This document shows positions 30,581 through 41,625 of a stretch of 64,000 nucleotides of DNA, piece by piece. The stretch is from NCBI GenBank assembly GCA_029882215.1, contig JAOULC010000002.1, positions 111,005 through 175,004 of the forward strand, read 5' to 3'. The notes below the pieces were generated by a model. That model had not been told where the DNA came from and searched no databases. It worked only from the letters and a program-made list of their open reading frames with translations. The stretch comes from Gammaproteobacteria bacterium (lineage in GTDB: Bacteria > Pseudomonadota > Gammaproteobacteria > SZUA-229). Made by a program: the position numbers and the translations under genes. Each line of letters begins with the position of its first letter. Within the stretch, counting starts at the first letter, position 1.

Positions 30581-31474
30581 GTGAGTATTAAATCCTGCCT
30601 GAGTATTATTGTATTATTCTTAATTTCAGCAAACGCGCTGGCGAACGAGTCACGAAAAGCGGCATTACTATCTGTATATCAGTCTGTCAAAAATGAAAAG
30701 CTGGAATTAATACAAGGTCTGCCTTTAACTCTGAAGTCGGATTTTACGAAAAACCGGTTGAGCGCTGAAGTGTATGCTATTAAATCTTATGATTTCCTCC
30801 GGCTGAGCTCTGAACTTTCAAAACCGGCTCAATGGTGTCAGTTTATTACCCTGCATTTAAATATCAAAGCCTGTGTATATCGGACGTCGCCGGGCAATAG
30901 CCTGAGCTTTTTTGCCGGCAGGAAGTTTTATCAACCTGCGCAGGATGCGTTTGAATTGCAATACCAGTTCAAGCGGGAGTATCTGGATGAACACTATTTT
31001 AAATTAAGTCTGACGGCAGATAGCGGGCCGTTTGCAACCAAAGATTATCAAATCAATCTGGAAATATTGAAAGTGGATCATGATGTGTTGTTGCACATGT
31101 CACTTGCTTATCAGACAAGCTTTTCCAGTAGGCTGGGCAGCAGCGTCTATCTGTCGACACTGGGGGCTGATAAAGTTGGCTTTAGTTTGCGCAGGGATGA
31201 AAGCGGAGAGATAAATTTTATTAGCGGAATTGAAGCGATTGTTGAAAGAAATGTTATGCGCTACTTTCTCGCACTTTCAGTTTATATGGAAAACACTGAT
31301 ACGGATAAAATGATAAAAGCCTGGTATCTGTCAACAGAAAAATACGCAAGACAGTTACATGAGGTTAAAGAGGCGCAATATATAAAAACTAAGCAGCTGG
31401 AATTTAAACAACAAGCTCAAATGCAACAACGAGTTGACGGTGGAAAACCTGTTTTTGATCTGGCTGTTGATTAA
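30581..31474 (+). CDS. Exported protein of unknown function
   Basis: The 297-residue product starts at a GTG preceded by AGGTTAGGG and has a clear signal peptide (LSIIVLFLISANALA) with cleavage near ANA-LA. The mature part has two cysteines close together (WCQFITLHLNIKAC) and an extended beta-rich region. It ends with AWYLSTEKYARQLHE, a segment seen in some uncharacterised periplasmic proteins, and a Gln-rich tail. I do not recognise a characterised family. It stands between the clpB terminator and the dihaem cytochrome gene, with 244 bases before the latter, so a shared operon is uncertain. Confidence 0.75.
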   Translation: MSIKSCLSIIVLFLISANALANESRKAALLSVYQSVKNEKLELIQGLPLTLKSDFTKNRLSAEVYAIKSYDFLRLSSELSKPAQWCQFITLHLNIKACVYRTSPGNSLSFFAGRKFYQPAQDAFELQYQFKREYLDEHYFKLSLTADSGPFATKDYQINLEILKVDHDVLLHMSLAYQTSFSSRLGSSVYLSTLGADKVGFSLRRDESGEINFISGIEAIVERNVMRYFLALSVYMENTDTDKMIKAWYLSTEKYARQLHEVKEAQYIKTKQLEFKQQAQMQQRVDGGKPVFDLAVD

Positions 31475-31718
31475 CCGACTGTTCACATGTTATATCATGA
31501 TGTAAATATAATAGTTTTCTAATGCTTTCATGAGGCTTGTTTTGTTTCTCAACAGAGTCCTACAGTGTTAGTATGTGATGCAGTTAATGGATTTGGTGAG
31601 TTAAGGGATTTAACGCTGTTATCTGTCACTCCTCCCCTTAAGTACCGCCAACAAAACATTAATCGACTGTCGTTTTTAAAATAGATTTTTCAATATATCA
31701 GGATGTACGGGGATCGTT

Positions 31719-33818
31719 ATGTTTAAAATAATGAAGTGTGGTCGCTTTTGTAAAATAACACTCAGGGTATTTGTTCTTGTGGTTATCGCAACCGCTGTCT
31801 TTACTTCGCTGGTTAAAACAGTGCAGAACTGGGACGATGATCCAGATCGCGGTGCTGTTGTACTGAATGAAAGTGTATTCGGTGATCATTTCGACAAAAT
31901 TTACCCAGGCATTACAAAAGATGACAACGATAAAGAAGTCCCCTGGCAAGGATGGAAGCCAGACGACAGCATGTGGTATTACACCACAACTCAGGGTTCT
32001 GATCTGTTGCCGTATGATTTTTTTATGGTGCTTGAACAAAAAGAATCTAAAGAGTTGTTTCGTTCGGATAAAAACATGGACTTCTATCGCTATATTCCCC
32101 TTAAGCCGACGTTTAGTAACCCTGATGGCCTGGCGCTGGGTTTTGTCAAGGATGTCTATCAGGGTAAAGAGTATGTTGGTTTAACCTGCGCTGCCTGCCA
32201 TACCGCGCAGATAAATCACAAAGGCGTGGCCATGCGTATTGATGGAGGACCGGCGATGGCAGACATGCAAAACTTTGTCACCGCTCTTAGTGATGCGATG
32301 CAGGCCACGATTGACGATGAAGAAAAGGCCAAACGGTTTATTAATGCAGTGATTGATCGTAATGGCGTTGTGCGTATGGTTTCTGGTGGTCGTGATTACA
32401 GCAGTGAAAAAGATGTCAAAGAAGACATGGCAAAATTTGCTTCACGGCTGAAAGATTACATTACCATGAATCACTCAAACTTGGACTATGGCTACGCCAG
32501 ACTGGATGCTTTTGGCCGTATTTATAACCGTACTCTGCAGCATGTTCTGAATAAAAAACACCTAGAAGCGGCTTTATTATCTGTGCTTGATAAAGATACG
32601 CAAGCCGACAAAATTAAACAGATTAAGGCAGTCTTAAAAACGATACCTAAAGGCGTATTAAAGGGTAACGATTTCGATCATGTGATAGGAAGTATTAAAG
32701 AAATATTTTCAGAACGTAAAATGGTCGAGTTAAAAAATGAGCTGTTTAATAAGCCGAATGCACCGGTTAGTTACCCGTTTTTATGGGATATAGCCCAGCA
32801 TGACTATGTTCAGTGGAATGGTATTGCAGCTAATGCAGGCTTAGGGCCAATTGGCCGGAACACCGGCGAAGTGATAGGCGTTTTTGGCATGCTGGACTGG
32901 CATGAACAGGAGGGCTTTAGTTTGTCGGCATTGATCGGTGGCGAGTTTCCTTTCGGCACGCATGTGAAATATGAGTCGTCCGTTAATGTTAACAACTTAG
33001 AGCGTATTGAAAATCACCTGCGTGACTTAATATCACCACAATGGCCGGAAGATATTCTGGGTAAACTGGATCGGGATAAAATAAATTACGGTCAGGTGAT
33101 TTATGAGCAGCGCTGTGTTTCTTGTCATGCAGTTATTGATCGCGATGACCCTGAGCGCAAGGTGATTGCGAACTTCACATCGGTTAAAAAAGCCGGCACC
33201 GATCCGAAGATGGCAGTAAATGCATTAACTTATACAGGCCGAAGCGGTATCGTTCAGGATCAATACCTGAACGTTGGGCTTGGAAATCTGTATATGGAAG
33301 AGCAGATGCCTGTTGCAGCACTGTTAACGATTGCGACAACCAATGTTGTGGCAACACCGGATCCTGACAAGTGGTGGATTAGGCGCGGGGCTGACTGGGC
33401 CTATACACTGGTTTCGTCGCTGCTTGATAACCCTGTCAAAGCTTCACTAAAACGCGGTGACTACGAACCGGATACCACGGTTAACCCTTTTGCCTCTTTA
33501 ATGGCTTATAAGGCAAGACCGCTTAATGGCATTTGGGCCACAGCACCTTATTTACATAACGGCTCGGTGCCCAGCTTGTATGAACTGCTATTGCCGAAAA
33601 AGAAAAAAGGCGATGCTGATGGAGAATATCGTCCTGATGTTTTCTATACCGGTAGCCGGGAGTTTGATCCGGTAAATGTTGGGTTAAAAAGTCAGGGATA
33701 TAATGGCAGCCGCTATCTGACAAATTTAGAGGGTAACAGTAATGCCGGTCATAATTATAGCGACGGCATGACAAGAGACGAGCGACTTTATCTGCTTGAG
33801 TACCTTAAATCGCTATAG
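31719..33818 (+). CDS. Dihaem c-type cytochrome of the RoxA/MauG-related family
   Basis: The 699-residue product has an N-terminal membrane anchor or signal (about residues 14-36) and two CxxCH haem sites, C157-A-A-C-H161 and C466-V-S-C-H470. Each follows the usual segment (YVGLTCAACHTAQINHKG; YEQRCVSCH). Near the C-terminus GIWATAPYLHNGSVPSL is typical of the cytochrome c peroxidase/MauG/RoxA superfamily. The length is about twice that of a CcpA peroxidase and matches RoxA-type dioxygenases that cleave polyisoprene C=C bonds. It is periplasmic by inference. A P450 gene starts 8 bases after its stop, so the two proteins are probably made together. The substrate is unknown. Confidence 0.85.
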   Translation: MFKIMKCGRFCKITLRVFVLVVIATAVFTSLVKTVQNWDDDPDRGAVVLNESVFGDHFDKIYPGITKDDNDKEVPWQGWKPDDSMWYYTTTQGSDLLPYDFFMVLEQKESKELFRSDKNMDFYRYIPLKPTFSNPDGLALGFVKDVYQGKEYVGLTCAACHTAQINHKGVAMRIDGGPAMADMQNFVTALSDAMQATIDDEEKAKRFINAVIDRNGVVRMVSGGRDYSSEKDVKEDMAKFASRLKDYITMNHSNLDYGYARLDAFGRIYNRTLQHVLNKKHLEAALLSVLDKDTQADKIKQIKAVLKTIPKGVLKGNDFDHVIGSIKEIFSERKMVELKNELFNKPNAPVSYPFLWDIAQHDYVQWNGIAANAGLGPIGRNTGEVIGVFGMLDWHEQEGFSLSALIGGEFPFGTHVKYESSVNVNNLERIENHLRDLISPQWPEDILGKLDRDKINYGQVIYEQRCVSCHAVIDRDDPERKVIANFTSVKKAGTDPKMAVNALTYTGRSGIVQDQYLNVGLGNLYMEEQMPVAALLTIATTNVVATPDPDKWWIRRGADWAYTLVSSLLDNPVKASLKRGDYEPDTTVNPFASLMAYKARPLNGIWATAPYLHNGSVPSLYELLLPKKKKGDADGEYRPDVFYTGSREFDPVNVGLKSQGYNGSRYLTNLEGNSNAGHNYSDGMTRDERLYLLEYLKSL

Positions 33819-33826
33819 GGGGCGAT

Positions 33827-35155
33827 ATGTCTGAATTAAAGGATTATTTACAGATTTTTGATGCGACGCCGGAGCAAGAAAAATTTCCTCTGGTCTATGG
33901 CTGGATGCAAACACAGGCCTTAGATTTTTTTAAGCAGTTAAGGGAACGGCGACCGATACTGGTGACACCGGATGCGACCATCATTACCTTGTTTGAAGAT
34001 GTGCGGGATATGTTAATGCTGCCAAAAATTTTTACGGTGGCGTTATATAAACCAAAGATGGCGGATTATCTGATGGCACACGACGACGATGCGTTGCATG
34101 ATCGTGAAAAAGCAATTATGCATGCCATGTTAAATCGAGATGATCTTCCTCTGGTCAGAGAGCTGGTGGCAAAAAATGCAAGCAGAATTCTTGATGATGC
34201 AAAAGGCCAGATCGAAATTGTAGAAAACTACTGTCGCGGTGTGCCGGCCTCTATCGTGCAGGATTACTTTGGACTTGACGGGGTCGATCCTAAAGACTTA
34301 AAGCGCTGGTCATTCTGGACACAATACAATACCTTTCATAATCAGCCTTTCAGTCTGAATTCAAAAGAAAAATATGAGCATATAGAAAAACAGCATGCGA
34401 AAGCATCCGATGAACTGGGGAAATATATTATCGGGCTGATGATCAGAAAGACCTTGTCAGTGAAACTTGGCGAAGCAAAAAATAAATTCTTTTTTGTCTG
34501 GAACTGCATCGTTAAAGCCTATTACTGGATAACGGCTCGCAAGGTCGACAAACTGACGGATAATATAGTAACCAGAATGCTAAGCGCATCATACCCGCAG
34601 CAGCTGGACTTTGGCATAGAGAGGCAGGGTGTCAATGCGGGTGGTCTTTTAATCGGTGCAATTGAAACCACTTCACAGGCTGTTGCCCAGTCAATTGAAA
34701 TGATCCTCAGTGACCGGTTATTGCTCGATAAAGCGGAAGAAGCGGCGCAGAAAAAAGATACCAGCGACTTTGATAATATCGTCTGGGAAACATTGCGTTA
34801 TGTTCCCATCAGCCCTTTTGTATTTCGTCAGGCTGCAAAGCAATATACCGTCGCCAAGGGCCGGCCACATGAAACAACGATTGAGGCCGGTGCTCATGTC
34901 ATCATCGCCACGCAGTCAGCGATGTTTGATACTTATGCTTATGAAAATCCGGATGAGTTCAGTCCGGACAGAACTTTTTATCATAACTTTATCTTCGGTT
35001 ATGGTTCGCATGAATGCCTGGGGAAATACGTTGGGATGGTGATGATACCTGAAATGGTCAGACAGGTTATCTTACGTCGCAATATAAAAGCAGAAGGGAA
35101 AATTGATTATGATGATAAACCATTCCCGACGTTTTTTAATTTGAGCTGGGAATGA
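33827..35155 (+). CDS. Cytochrome P450
   Basis: Soluble cytoplasmic haem-thiolate monooxygenase. The 442-residue product has the Cys-ligand loop FGYGSHECLG with Cys397, the ExxR motif in WETLRYVPISP, and an I-helix GAIETTSQ in which Glu stands for the usual Asp before Thr-Thr. No signal peptide is seen and no ferredoxin or reductase gene is adjacent, so electron donors must come from elsewhere. It is coupled to the RoxA-like gene by an 8-base gap with GGGGCGAT as ribosome site. The family looks atypical, and no substrate can be assigned. Confidence 0.92.
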   Translation: MSELKDYLQIFDATPEQEKFPLVYGWMQTQALDFFKQLRERRPILVTPDATIITLFEDVRDMLMLPKIFTVALYKPKMADYLMAHDDDALHDREKAIMHAMLNRDDLPLVRELVAKNASRILDDAKGQIEIVENYCRGVPASIVQDYFGLDGVDPKDLKRWSFWTQYNTFHNQPFSLNSKEKYEHIEKQHAKASDELGKYIIGLMIRKTLSVKLGEAKNKFFFVWNCIVKAYYWITARKVDKLTDNIVTRMLSASYPQQLDFGIERQGVNAGGLLIGAIETTSQAVAQSIEMILSDRLLLDKAEEAAQKKDTSDFDNIVWETLRYVPISPFVFRQAAKQYTVAKGRPHETTIEAGAHVIIATQSAMFDTYAYENPDEFSPDRTFYHNFIFGYGSHECLGKYVGMVMIPEMVRQVILRRNIKAEGKIDYDDKPFPTFFNLSWE

Positions 35156-35276
35156 TAGTTTAAATATCTAAATCCTGAAGCGTCATTGAAAAATTAAAAT
35201 CAAATAAAATCACAAAGATACCTTTTTCAAATGTCTGAGAATAAGTCTGAATTAGAGTAGTTTATTGCACAGGCGC

Positions 35277-36131
35277 TTATCGTTTACCGTCACCGCCTGC
35301 TTTATTGAGAATGATATCCATCATTGCGGTGCTTAAAAATCGTTTTAAATAAGCAAACAAATAAGTGGGGACGGTCACATAATACCGTGCCTTGGCTTTT
35401 TTCGATTCCAGTGCGTGGATCACGCGTTTTAATACGGCTTCTGGTGGCAGGGTGAACGGTGCTGCCGGACCAGGTTTGTTTAAACGCTGCTGCATGGCTT
35501 CATATTGCTCTTTGTGTGCGCTGTTTTCTGCGTCAATATACTGATCAAAAGCCTTTTTTGCATTTTGTCGAAATTTGCTGCTGATGGGGCCGGGTTCGAT
35601 CAGGCTGATCTGAATCGGTGTGTCTTTTAATTCGATTCTTAAGGTGTCACTAAAGCCTTCGATGGCAAACTTACTGGCGTTATATGCCCCGCGATAAGCC
35701 ATGGCGGCAAAGCCTAAGACTGAGCTGTTCATGATAATGCGGCCATCATTCTGCTGGCGCATAACCGGAATAATGCGGTTAGTGAGTTCGATCCAGCCAA
35801 AAACATTGGTCTCAAACTGTGCACGAAGGGCATCGCGGCTTAGGTCTTCAACGGCACCGGGTAAGCCATAAGCGCCGTTGTTGAACAGCGCATCTAAGCG
35901 GTTATCGCTCAGCTGCAAAATCTTGTCGACAGCGGTGTTAATGCTATGACTGTCGGCCAGATCAAGCTGAAACGCTTCAAAACCCTGTTGTAAGAGTTGC
36001 TCCACATCCGCTGCGGCGCGGGCTGTGGCAAAAACCCGGTAGCCTTTTTCTTTAAGGCCGTTGGCGACACACAGGCCAATTCCGGACGAGCAGCCGGTGA
36101 TTAATATTGTTTTGCTGTTTACACTATTCAT
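35277..36131 (-). CDS. Short-chain dehydrogenase/reductase
   Basis: Classical SDR oxidoreductase, 284 residues. Motifs are the NAD(P) loop TGCSSGIGL, NNGAYGLPG (equivalent of NNAG), the catalytic Ser in MNSSVLG and YNASK as the YxxxK pair. The arginine after the cofactor loop (FATARAA) suggests NADP(H). The C-terminal helix region resembles the 17-beta-hydroxysteroid-dehydrogenase-like YbbO group. It converges with the P450 gene and could act on the same product, but that link rests only on position. Confidence 0.88.
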   Translation of the reverse strand: MNSVNSKTILITGCSSGIGLCVANGLKEKGYRVFATARAAADVEQLLQQGFEAFQLDLADSHSINTAVDKILQLSDNRLDALFNNGAYGLPGAVEDLSRDALRAQFETNVFGWIELTNRIIPVMRQQNDGRIIMNSSVLGFAAMAYRGAYNASKFAIEGFSDTLRIELKDTPIQISLIEPGPISSKFRQNAKKAFDQYIDAENSAHKEQYEAMQQRLNKPGPAAPFTLPPEAVLKRVIHALESKKAKARYYVTVPTYLFAYLKRFLSTAMMDIILNKAGGDGKR

Positions 36132-36444
36132 GACGGCAGAATTTATAGCAAAACAGCCGAATAATCACATGTTTTTGATAAATAGGGCGATTTATCTTAT
36201 TGAATCATATATTTATCGCATTCCAGCAGCCTTTGCAGTTGAGATGTAACGGTTGAACAAGTATCATCTGCGCCTTGCATTAACCGAGAACTTCACACGG
36301 GCGATTTTTTCCTCATACTGCGCTAAAATGGGCTCAAATGCTCACCTACTGCGTGTAAACGCTGCTGCTGTGCGTATTTACCTTGTCTGAGAAAAAACTC
36401 TTACGTGAAAGCTCTCTAAACTAACATATTTCAGGACTTTACCT
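36132..36444. other. Divergent intergenic region between SDR gene and aspS
   Basis: About 310 bases without a supported gene. It must hold promoters for both flanking genes. No -35/-10 pair is convincing, and no leader peptide, T-box or riboswitch-like fold was recognised by eye. Confidence 0.4.
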
Positions 36445-38229
36445 ATGCGCAGCCATTATTGTGGTGTTGTTGATGAATCTTTACTCGACCAGGAAGTAAC
36501 GCTTTGCGGTTGGGCCAATCGACGTCGTGACCACGGCGGTGTTATTTTTGTGGATTTACGTGATCGTGAAGGTCTGGTGCAGATCGTCTTTGATCCGGAA
36601 AACCCGGAGATGTTCACCCAGGCTGAGCGTATTCGAAACGAATATGTATTACAGGTCACAGGAAAAGTACGCGCACGTCCTGAAGGCACGGTGAATAATG
36701 ATCTACGTACCGGTCAGATTGAAATTTATGTCACCAAACTGGTGGTATTAAACGCTTCCGAAACACCGCCGTTCATGATTGATGATGACGAGGTTAATGA
36801 AGATAATCGCCTGAAATACCGTTACCTTGATATGCGCCGTCCTGAAATGCTCAAACGTATTAAACTACGCAGTCAGGTTACCCGTAGCTTGCGTGAATAC
36901 CTGGATAATCAGAATTTCTGGGATTTGGAAACACCGATGCTGACCAAAGCGACGCCGGAAGGTGCACGTGATTATTTAGTACCCAGCCGTACTCATCAGG
37001 GTAGTTTCTTTGCACTGCCGCAATCGCCACAGATTTTTAAACAGCTGCTGATGGTGGCTGGTATGGATCGTTATTATCAGATGGTGCGTTGTTTCCGCGA
37101 TGAAGATTTACGTGCTGATCGTCAGCCTGAGTTTACTCAGCTGGATATGGAACTGAGCTTCGTTGACGAAGAAGAAATCATGAGCATCACTGAAAACATG
37201 ATTCGCGATTTATTTGCACATGTTCTTGAAGCGCCACTACCAAACCCGTTTCCGCGCATGACCTACGAAGAAGCAATGAGCCGTTATGGCTCTGACAAGC
37301 CGGATTTGCGGATCGACATGGAGCTGGTTGATGTGAACGACATCATGCAGGATGTCGATTTCAAAGTATTCTCTGGCCCGGCTAAAGATGAAGATGGCCG
37401 TGTTGTGGTATTGAAACTACCAAAAGGCGCTGATTTAAGCCGTAAAGAAATTGATGATTACACCGCCTATGTCGGTCGTTACGGTGCCAAAGGTCTGGCT
37501 TATATTAAAGTGAATGACGTAGCGGCGGGTCGTGAAGGCTTGCAGTCACCGATCGTTAAATTCCTGCCGGATGAGGCTTTAGCAGAAATCATTAAACGTT
37601 GTAACGTCGAAACCGGCGATATGCTGTTCTTTGGTGCCGGTGCAACAACAATTGTTAATGAATCGATTGGTGCCTTGCGTGTTAAGTTAGGTCACGATCG
37701 TGGTCTGGCTTCAAATGACTGGAAACCTTTATGGGTTGTTGATTTCCCGATGTTTGAATGGGATGAGCGTAACAAGCGCTGGAGTGCCTTACACCATCCG
37801 TTCACTGCACCGGCTATCGATGATGTGGAAGCTTTAAAAGCGAACCCGGGCAAAGCCCTGTCCCGTGCTTATGACATGGTGCTGAACGGTACGGAGTTAG
37901 GCGGCGGTTCGATTCGTATCCACAACAGTGAAATTCAGCAGGCAGCCTTTGAAATACTGGGTATTGATGAAGCAGAGCAGGAAGAAAAATTTGGCTTCCT
38001 GTTAAACGCACTGAAATACGGTTGTCCTCCGCACGGTGGTCTGGCTTTTGGTCTGGATCGTTTAGTGATGTTAATGACCGGTGCCAAGTCTATTCGTGAT
38101 GTGATGACCTTCCCGAAAACTCAGACGGCTGCCTGCCTGCTAACGGACGCACCGTCTACCGTTTCAGCAGAACAGTTAAAAGAGCTGAATATTCGTTTAC
38201 GTAAAGTCCAGACAGAGACTACTGAATAA
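36445..38229 (+). CDS. aspS: Aspartyl-tRNA synthetase
   Basis: Class II synthetase that charges tRNA-Asp. The 594-residue product is the bacterial type: an N-terminal OB fold for the anticodon ([21 protein letters not shown]), class II motif 2 in [20 protein letters not shown], an inserted GAD domain (about 300-420) and motif 3 in [16 protein letters not shown]. Ribosome site AGGA precedes the ATG (TTTCAGGACTTTACCTATG). It is complete. Whether it also misacylates tRNA-Asn cannot be judged without knowing if asnS or gatCAB is present. Confidence 0.97.
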   Translation: MRSHYCGVVDESLLDQEVTLCGWANRRRDHGGVIFVDLRDREGLVQIVFDPENPEMFTQAERIRNEYVLQVTGKVRARPEGTVNNDLRTGQIEIYVTKLVVLNASETPPFMIDDDEVNEDNRLKYRYLDMRRPEMLKRIKLRSQVTRSLREYLDNQNFWDLETPMLTKATPEGARDYLVPSRTHQGSFFALPQSPQIFKQLLMVAGMDRYYQMVRCFRDEDLRADRQPEFTQLDMELSFVDEEEIMSITENMIRDLFAHVLEAPLPNPFPRMTYEEAMSRYGSDKPDLRIDMELVDVNDIMQDVDFKVFSGPAKDEDGRVVVLKLPKGADLSRKEIDDYTAYVGRYGAKGLAYIKVNDVAAGREGLQSPIVKFLPDEALAEIIKRCNVETGDMLFFGAGATTIVNESIGALRVKLGHDRGLASNDWKPLWVVDFPMFEWDERNKRWSALHHPFTAPAIDDVEALKANPGKALSRAYDMVLNGTELGGGSIRIHNSEIQQAAFEILGIDEAEQEEKFGFLLNALKYGCPPHGGLAFGLDRLVMLMTGAKSIRDVMTFPKTQTAACLLTDAPSTVSAEQLKELNIRLRKVQTETTE

Positions 38230-38417
38230 CTAGCCTGTTAGTTTGCTATTCTTGTCCTGTAAAGCTGAAATCTTATAAGGCAGGAATAGCAGTAACGTAT
38301 TAAATCCCGCAATCTGTTTTAATTGCCCTTGCCACTGAGGGTCAGCGATAGTTGCCGATTGAAATACCGGTATAACAACTCTATTATTATTCAGACATTT
38401 AAAGCTTCGGGAACAAA

Positions 38418-39512
38418 ATGAATTCATTAGCCATACAATCCTATACCCTGTTAGATGATGATGACTGCAATGCGCGCATCGAAGCAGCACGTAAGACGCT
38501 GGGTGATCGTGTCATAATCCTTGGTCACCATTATCAGCGTGATGAAGTCTTTAAACACACGGATTTTTCCGGTGATTCATTAAAACTCTCCCGTGAAGCG
38601 GCAAAATCAAATGCTGAATATATTATTTTTTGTGGCGTGCATTTCATGGCTGAAGTGGCAGATATTTTGTCAAGACCAGACCAGATTTCGATGCTGCCGG
38701 ATTTGTCAGCCGGCTGTTCAATGGCTGATATGGCCAACCTTGCCAAAGTTGAAAAAGCCTGGCAGGAACTGTCTTCGGTATTAGATCCGGATGAAAAAAT
38801 AACACCGGTCACTTACATTAACTCGGCAGCCGATTTAAAAGCCTTCTGTGGCCGTCATGGCGGTATTGTTTGTACCTCAACCAATGCACGTAATGTTTTA
38901 GAGTGGTCGTTTTCACAGCGTGAAAAAATATTATTCTTCCCCGATCAGCATTTAGGCCGTAACACCGGTTATGCGATGGGTATACCACTGGATGAAATGG
39001 TTGTCTGGGATTTTGATTTGCCAATGGGTGGGCTGACGGCAGAACAGATTCAGAAAGCCAGAATGATTCTGTGGAAAGGCTTCTGTTCAGTGCATCAAAT
39101 GTTCCAGCCGGAGCAGATTGATAACTTCAAAAAAGAGTATCCTGAAACCGTCATAGTGGCACACCCTGAGAGCCCGTTTGAAGTGTGTCAGAAATCCGAT
39201 CATGTAGGTTCAACAGAGCATATTATTAATGTGATTCGTGATGGTGAGCCGGGTACGCGTTATCTTGTTGCCACAGAATTAAACCTGGTTAACCGCTTGC
39301 ACGAACAGTTCAAGCATGAAGGCAAAAACGTACACTTCATGTCGCCGAATATTTGCATGTGTTCCACCATGTTTCGCATCGATCCTCAACATCTGGCATG
39401 GGTGCTGGAAAATCTGCTTGCTGGTAATGTGGTCAACCAGATTACGGTGCCCGCTGAAGAAGCCGCAATGGCAAAAAAAGCACTGGATAAAATGCTTCAG
39501 GTATCACCTTAA
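38418..39512 (+). CDS. nadA: Quinolinate synthase NadA
   Basis: 4Fe-4S enzyme that condenses iminoaspartate with dihydroxyacetone phosphate to quinolinate in de novo NAD synthesis. The 364-residue product has the triplicated fold with HHYQRDEV and SGDSL binding the substrate. Cluster cysteines are in IIFCGVHFMAEVA, near LVCTSTNA-type segments, and in SPNICMCSTMFRI. SAGCSMADMA is also conserved. It is followed by a hairpin and appears monocistronic. nadE at 21.8 kb completes the other end of the pathway. Confidence 0.95.
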   Translation: MNSLAIQSYTLLDDDDCNARIEAARKTLGDRVIILGHHYQRDEVFKHTDFSGDSLKLSREAAKSNAEYIIFCGVHFMAEVADILSRPDQISMLPDLSAGCSMADMANLAKVEKAWQELSSVLDPDEKITPVTYINSAADLKAFCGRHGGIVCTSTNARNVLEWSFSQREKILFFPDQHLGRNTGYAMGIPLDEMVVWDFDLPMGGLTAEQIQKARMILWKGFCSVHQMFQPEQIDNFKKEYPETVIVAHPESPFEVCQKSDHVGSTEHIINVIRDGEPGTRYLVATELNLVNRLHEQFKHEGKNVHFMSPNICMCSTMFRIDPQHLAWVLENLLAGNVVNQITVPAEEAAMAKKALDKMLQVSP

Positions 39513-39520
39513 CTGTTTAT

Positions 39521-39549
39521 CTGCCAGCCATGTTTTAGAAGGCTGGCAG
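39521..39549 (+). terminator. Terminator-like hairpin after nadA
   Basis: Perfect 9-bp GC-rich stem CTGCCAGCC / GGCTGGCAG with an 11-base loop, beginning 8 bases after the stop. It lacks a real T-run (GTATTATAAAA follows), so efficiency is uncertain. Confidence 0.6.
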
Positions 39550-39685
39550 GTATTATAAAAGCCCATACATCTTCTCTATTATCTCTCCGTTTAGCCCATA
39601 AACTCAAATATTCGTCTATATTCCTATGAGCGGAAGGTTACTGTCTTTGTTTAAGGCGTGCTTTTAATAGTTTGCGGGATAAGTG

Positions 39686-41602
39686 ATGTTAAAAAATGTA
39701 AATATCAATGTAAAAATCGGCCTTGGTGTGCTGCTCAGTGTGTTGCTGACAACATTGATGCTTTCGCTGATGAGTATGAATAATATGAAAAATATATTAT
39801 TGAAAGCGGAAGCACTTGAGTTAGAAAGTTATTATCAACAGGTATTGGCTCAGCTGGAATCAGAAGGACGTGTGGCCGAGATGATGAGCGCTTTAGTTGC
39901 CAATGTTCCTGATGTGCAACGCGCTTTTGCTGCCGGTGAACGTGATCGTTTAGCTGAATTACTGGTGCCATCCTTTAAAGTTTTAAAAGAAAATCCGGAT
40001 TATGCCGCCAGGCAGTTTCAATTTCATTTGCCACCGGCCACTTCTTTTTTGCGGGTGCATAAACCGCAGAAGTATGGCGATGACTTATCTTCATTTCGGC
40101 AAACCGTTGTCATGACTAATAACACAAAAAAACCGGTACGGGGGCTTGAGAAAGGCGTGGCCGGTTTAGGTGTCAGAGGCATGGTTCCGGTATTTAATAA
40201 TGACCAGCACATTGGTTCATTAGAATTTGGTATGTCTTTTGGGCAGCCTTTTTTTGATACCTTTAAACAAAAGACAAACATCGATTTAGCGCTGTATTTG
40301 CTTACTGACAATCAGTTGAAGCATTTTGCCGGTACGATTGATAAGGGATCGCGTCTTCCACAAGATCACTTAAAGGAAGCCTTAAGCGATATAACTACGG
40401 TGAAACATCATGAATTCAATGGCCTTGAGGCCGGCCACATAGCCGGACCAGTGCGCGACTTTAGTGGCAAAGTAATCGGTGTGCTCGAAGTGGTCATGGA
40501 CCGCTCATATTACGCAGGGGCTATTAATACTCAGCGTAACCAAACGCTGCTAATTGCTGTCATTGCCTTGATGATTGGTATTATCTTTTCCTTACTGTTA
40601 ACCCGGATGATTAGCAAACCAATCTGTGATGTGGTAGTGGCATTAAATGATATTGCGGCTGGCGATGGTGATCTGACGCAGCGTTTAAACGAAGACGGTG
40701 CGAATGAAATTGCCAGACTTGGCAAAGCCTTTAATAAGTTCGTGACTAAAATTCAGAAAGTCATTATGGATGTGGCTGAGTCGACCGAAACACTCAGTTT
40801 GTCGGCTGATGAAATGTCATCCATTGCCCAGTCCACAAGAATGAGTGTGGATCAGCAAAAATCAGGCATTGAGCAGGTTGCGGCCGCTATCAATCAAATG
40901 TCGGCATCCGTTCAGGAAGTAGCGACCAATACATCTGATGCGGCTCATTCAGCGATGGAGGCTGATGATCAGGTGAAGCAAATTAATATTATCGTCGACG
41001 ATACGATTAAATCAGTTTCTAAGTTGGCTTCTGAGGTCGAACAAATCGGCTCGGTTATTAATGAGCTGCAAAATCAAACACAAAATATTGATACGGTGCT
41101 GGATGTCATTAAGGGCATTGCAGAGCAGACTAATTTATTGGCGCTGAATGCAGCGATAGAAGCCGCACGGGCCGGTGAGCAAGGCCGGGGGTTTGCGGTG
41201 GTGGCTGATGAGGTGCGAACACTGGCAAGTCGTACGCAGGAATCTACCCGTGAAATACAGGGCATTATTGAATCATTACAATCGGGTGCCAATTCAGCGG
41301 TTGGAGCTATGCAATCAGGTCGTGACGAAGCAGAGGTGACTTTGAAGAAAGCTGCAGAAGCCGGTTCTTCGCTGGTTAATATTACCCGTGCTATTGAATC
41401 GATATCTTCAATGAATACACAAATAGCCAGTTCAGCGCAGGAACAAAGCGCTGTGGCTAATGAAATCAATCAAAATATCAGTTCAATTAGTGTACAGGCC
41501 GATCATTCGGCAGAAGGGGTAACACAGTCACAAAGTGTCAGCGGCAAGCTGTCAACCTTATCTAACCATCTGCACAGTCTGGTCACTCAGTTCAAAGTCT
41601 AA
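39686..41602 (+). CDS. Methyl-accepting chemotaxis protein with periplasmic Cache-type sensor
   Basis: Inner-membrane chemoreceptor of 638 residues. It has a membrane segment at about 10-28, a periplasmic sensor (about 30-285) that looks like a dCache_3-type domain ([20 protein letters not shown] and [12 protein letters not shown]), a second membrane segment at about 290-310, a HAMP domain, and a signalling domain with the hairpin tip [18 protein letters not shown]. The ATG at 39686 follows CGGGA; a GTG one codon earlier is also possible. No che genes adjoin. It has its own strong terminator, so it is a single-gene unit. Ligand unknown. Confidence 0.93.
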   Translation: MLKNVNINVKIGLGVLLSVLLTTLMLSLMSMNNMKNILLKAEALELESYYQQVLAQLESEGRVAEMMSALVANVPDVQRAFAAGERDRLAELLVPSFKVLKENPDYAARQFQFHLPPATSFLRVHKPQKYGDDLSSFRQTVVMTNNTKKPVRGLEKGVAGLGVRGMVPVFNNDQHIGSLEFGMSFGQPFFDTFKQKTNIDLALYLLTDNQLKHFAGTIDKGSRLPQDHLKEALSDITTVKHHEFNGLEAGHIAGPVRDFSGKVIGVLEVVMDRSYYAGAINTQRNQTLLIAVIALMIGIIFSLLLTRMISKPICDVVVALNDIAAGDGDLTQRLNEDGANEIARLGKAFNKFVTKIQKVIMDVAESTETLSLSADEMSSIAQSTRMSVDQQKSGIEQVAAAINQMSASVQEVATNTSDAAHSAMEADDQVKQINIIVDDTIKSVSKLASEVEQIGSVINELQNQTQNIDTVLDVIKGIAEQTNLLALNAAIEAARAGEQGRGFAVVADEVRTLASRTQESTREIQGIIESLQSGANSAVGAMQSGRDEAEVTLKKAAEAGSSLVNITRAIESISSMNTQIASSAQEQSAVANEINQNISSISVQADHSAEGVTQSQSVSGKLSTLSNHLHSLVTQFKV

Positions 41603-41625
41603 AAACTGAGAAGGCTTTGATCGAT

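Noticed and set aside
31719..33818. Plain cytochrome c peroxidase (CcpA)
   Set aside because: The protein is about twice the usual length and its haem spacing fits RoxA/MauG relatives better.
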